Assembly: GCA_030533445.1 (NCBI GenBank) | Contig: CM060068.1 | Coordinates: forward strand, 14,599,479 to 14,663,478 | DNA from: Cyprinodon diabolis | Taxonomy: Eukaryota; Chordata; Actinopteri; Cyprinodontiformes; Cyprinodontidae | Reading direction: 5' to 3' | Length of the DNA: 64,000 nucleotides | Shown: piece by piece, positions 1 to 64,000 of the stretch | How the letters are laid out: every line of letters starts with the position of its first letter | Position numbering within the stretch: position 1 is the first letter of the stretch | Notes under the pieces: generated by a model | Seen by the model: the letters and a program-made list of their open reading frames with translations, nothing else | Told to the model about the DNA's origin: nothing | Databases searched by the model: none | Program-made: the position numbers and the translations under genes

Positions 1-37
1 TTGTGAGTTTTGGACTTTTTAAAAATAAATACTTAAA

Positions 38-195
38 AATACTGTTAGGATAATTATCTTTGATGATGTGTGAGAGGAACGACTTAATTAATCAGATTAT
101 CTATTGTGTAAAACCGGTTCTGACAAGCAACAGGCAGCCAATACCAAGGTGTAATAAACTCACACATCATCAATGATAATCAGCCTAACAATATT
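38..195. repeat. Fold-back inverted repeat, 37-nt arms
   Basis: Arms at 38-74 and 159-195 are reverse complements with about four mismatches; the shared core is TTGATGATGTGTGAG. The spacer is 84 nt. It may be a small MITE or a remnant of one; I cannot assign a family. Confidence 0.65.
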
Positions 196-478
196 TAAAA
201 TCTGACGTTTCAGCCCTAAAACTTGACTTGACAGTTACTTGTCTTGACTTTAGATACAACTCGAATTTCTTTGGCTGAGATGTGGGACTCAGTATTTAAG
301 GATAAAAATTAAGTGTTGGGAGCTTGCACACCTTAACAAGAGAACAATCCTGTATCTATCAAAATACTTTTCTACTGACTTCAGGACCTACATTAAACAG
401 ATTTCTCATGCATACTGTATATGCCAATAAGAATGTAAATGTGTTTGAAAACCCGGTTTTCACTGCCTGTTACACTCA

Positions 479-1112
479 GGCCCCGTCCACACGAAGTCAA
501 AACGAACACGAAACGCTAATATTTTCCAGAACGTTTGTCGTAAAGACGGAGACGTAAAATAAATGTGATCGTTCACACGAATGCATGAAAACGCTGCGAA
601 ATGTATGCCAGGCCTGTAAGTGGCGCTGTCGTGCCAAAACAAAAATAGGCAACGAAATGTTGGGTATGCGCACTAATATTTATACATGGTTGCCCTGCGG
701 GTCCATTTTCGTGGTTCAGTCAAATTCAGGTGCTGAACTATGTCGTCAATATTGCTCTGTTCTTCCTGGAGATATTCCAGAAAAAGAAGATTATGTTGTA
801 AGCCCGACAGCAGGGTGAGTACCATGAGCAGCAACCATTCAACACAGTACGGCGCCATTGTTGTTGTGATTCTGTGTCGCACATGCGTGTTTAGAGGCGA
901 CGCTATGACGCATGCATGTAAAAAAAAAAATGCGGTTAGAGCTTAAAGATGGAAACGCGAAAACGGCGTTTCAAAATCTTCCCACTCTGAAGGCTGAATA
1001 AAAAAAAGATCGTTTACAGACCCCCGAAACGCCGGCTTCGTATGGATGAGAGGCTGGTTTGGTGAAAAATTTGTGCATTTAGGCCAGGGTTCGGCTTCGT
1101 GTGGACGGGGCC
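479..1112. mobile_element. Non-autonomous DNA transposon, hAT-like
   Basis: The ends are inverted repeats: GGCCCCGTCCACACGAAG at the left and its complement ending GGACGGGGCC at the right. Flanks CACTCAG and CAGTCAG look like a target-site duplication with one mismatch. The interior is rich in CpG (AAAACG, GAAACGC) and has no transposase; the short open frames inside are accidental. The hAT assignment rests on the duplication size and is tentative. Confidence 0.7.
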
Positions 1113-2083
1113 CCAGTCAGGCTAAAAGCCTCATTCAATTTCATTTTGAAAACTTGTAGAATACACAGCTCCTTTATTTATATTTAGTAAGTAGTCAGAT
1201 TTCCCAGTTTTTCCCAATTTAAATTATTTATCATTTATAATTTCCCCAGTTAGTTACTAGTTAAGTTTAAATGAGCATTAAATGTGAAATCTCTGACTTC
1301 TAATGTGTGTTTTAATGGTTTCACATTTGGTTTGATTGACTGGAGAAATACAATTCTCTAATCAGAAAAATCAAATTATAACCCAATAAAGCCTGTAAAA
1401 GTAAAATAGGTCTTGATATTTTGTGAACATCTAAGCTTTTATGTAGGTGTAGAGCTTTGTGAGTCAGTGAGCAATTTTAAGGCTTTGTGCCTTAAATGTC
1501 ATCATCAGATGGTGTGACTTGAGGTCTGTGCTCTCATCCATTTTGTTTTAATGCCTGACTTCTCTGCTGATTTGGCACTTGAACTTCAAATCAATTTTTC
1601 TACAACTGATGAGAGCTTGCTTTTACTGTTGAAACATTACCACTTTAATTTTCTCATCATTTATTTGTTTCTTAGAAATATAAATGCATTTAAAAATAAA
1701 TGATCCGGATCACCTCTTGTAAATACAGTAAGCACCACCAGCAACCCCAGAGTATAGTGGACGTAATCTGCTCAGGGAATATTAATAAACATCTTAAGGA
1801 AGAGCTGAAGCCTTCTTGTGACTTTGCATTCAACAACATGTTTCAGATTTTTGTAGACTGTGTGGTGGTATAAAAGAAAAGGTTATTTTATATCTCAGAC
1901 AAAAAATGTTTTTGTTGCATTGGGAGCTTTATATTAGGACATTTCTCCACTCCTAAAATATTTTGCTTTTTGTGAACTTGCTGATCTTTGTTTAAGACTG
2001 TCTAGACAGGGTCCTGTGAGACATGCTTGTTTGTTTTCTATAAGAGTGGTGTAAAAAGCACATACTTTTCTGTATTTTCACAG

Positions 2084-63137
<61,054 letters not shown>

Positions 63138-64000
63138 CGGATAAAGATATAAATAGACAGTGAGCAACACCTCTGCAGATTGTTGCTCAAATGCCGTCTT
63201 GTGTAATATTTTGCTAAGCAGGGTAGCTTACATAAATCCCAATTAAAATTGAAGAACACTGAGAGTCCCAAATGGATAAGTGAATGTTTTATAAAAAAAA
63301 AAAAGAAAAAAAGTCATGCATCTGTTTATGCAAAACCTTTCCTATGGCTCAAAGGAGGGGGGTGTGGGGGGGGGGGGGGGGGGGGGCGCTTCTTTTTTAT
63401 TCCAGTGACACCCTAAATAAGACACCATAAGGAAATTTATACTTGGATTCCAAAAGATATTTGGATCCCAGCTGTGGCCCAGATGCAGCTGTTCAAACCA
63501 AGTGTATGTATTTTAAACATATTTGACCTTGTTAATATTAAAATGTAAAAGCTTACTCTGCACTGGTTTTAAGGGCTTTATGGGCTGTTATGGACAGATG
63601 GTGTATGAAGACATGAATGAAGACATCACTCTCTGTTATGCTGACACATAGTAAAAATAATACAACTGTGAGGCTTAGAGAGCTGTATTTTCCTTTTGTC
63701 CAAATAATTCTGAAGGCCACTCACTAAATGTGTTCTTTAAAAAAAGAAATGTACAAAATGGTGTGCTTCTGCATACAAGTACTGAATCTGGAAAACAAAT
63801 ATAAGACTGGTAATATCCTTTTTCTTGCTGCTCACTTGTTTGAACCTTGAATTAAGAGCACATCCAAGACTAATGTGAGGCTCAAAAAGCAGCCCTCAGA
63901 TTATTGTTTACATAAAAAAAGTGTTTTTGGGATGGCAGTGACAGCAGAAGTAGCATGACAGATGTAAAAATAATGTCGGGAAGGTTATATCGATTAAACA
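63138..64000 (+). other. pth2r: pth2r 3' UTR (end not located)
   Basis: Non-coding sequence downstream of the pth2r stop. I see no AATAAA; ATTAAA variants occur at 63242-63247 and 63537-63542. It contains an A-rich run (63291-63311) and a G run of about 20 bases near 63366-63386. The cleavage site may be at one of the ATTAAA sites or beyond the window. Confidence 0.5.
63358..63390. repeat. pth2r: G-rich run in the pth2r 3' UTR
   Basis: GGGGTGTGGGG followed by about 19 G. It could form a quadruplex in RNA; the exact length may be an assembly estimate. Confidence 0.8.

Larger units (their letters stand above)
1..2083 (+). other. pth2r: pth2r intron upstream of the TM1 exon
   Basis: Intronic sequence upstream of the first visible exon. 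It carries a fold-back repeat (38-195) and a hAT-like element (479-1112). The stretch 1113-2083 is A+T-rich with no coding potential or recognisable repeat. I looked for an ectodomain exon (Cys-rich, WDN-like) and found none. Confidence 0.6.

Noticed and set aside
1113..2083. Possible ectodomain exon of pth2r upstream of TM1
   Set aside because: No Cys/Trp pattern flanked by AG and GT in a compatible phase.

Overview
The window is vertebrate, almost certainly teleost, genomic DNA from the interior and 3' end of one protein-coding gene on the + strand. Nine consecutive exons, all with AG/GT borders and matching phases, encode the seven-transmembrane core and C-terminal tail of a class B1 (secretin-family) GPCR. 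The best match is the parathyroid hormone 2 receptor, pth2r. The exons lie at 2084-2181, 14956-15139, 20543-20696, 31207-31267, 33046-33112, 41380-41474, 48593-48731, 54136-54177 and 62751-63137. They join to 1227 nt (408 residues plus stop) without a break. The signal peptide and extracellular hormone-binding domain must lie upstream of base 1. The 3' UTR starts at 63138 and may run past the window.

All other content is intronic and rich in transposable elements. The mix (Rex1-like, Rex3-like and L2-like LINEs, Tc1-like elements, small hAT-like elements and Ty3/gypsy elements of the Tf1/sushi type) is typical of fish. Intron by intron: a hAT-like element and a fold-back repeat (1-2083); a solo LTR and a 5'-truncated L2-like LINE plus a decayed LINE RT (2182-14955); an L2-like tail, a hAT-like relic and a large TGGA/CGGA satellite (15140-20542); a solo LTR with a perfect target-site duplication, a Tc1-like fragment, a Rex1-like LINE and a dead Tc1-like transposase between complementary tetranucleotide arrays (20697-31206); a palindrome and small DNA elements (33113-41379); a perfect hAT MITE and a DNA transposon with two LTRs nested inside it (41475-48592); a gypsy integrase relic (48732-54135); and a near-complete LTR retrotransposon (54178-62750).

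The most informative object is the LTR retrotransposon at 57004-62610, on the minus strand, with 5-bp target-site duplications TTTCC. It has gag with one zinc knuckle, pol in the -1 frame with protease, reverse transcriptase, RNase H, integrase and a chromodomain, and two LTRs that differ by roughly ten substitutions. Two features deserve a check. The primer-binding site is not tRNA-like but is an exact 11-nt complement of the predicted transcript 5' end, which suggests self-priming. The gag stop codon sits in the loop of an 11-bp perfect stem exactly at the -1 gag/pol overlap. The element ends 135 bp before the last pth2r exon, in antisense orientation.

I found no tRNA, rRNA, CRISPR array or second host gene. 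I did not identify the species; a percomorph or other acanthomorph fish is plausible but unproven.
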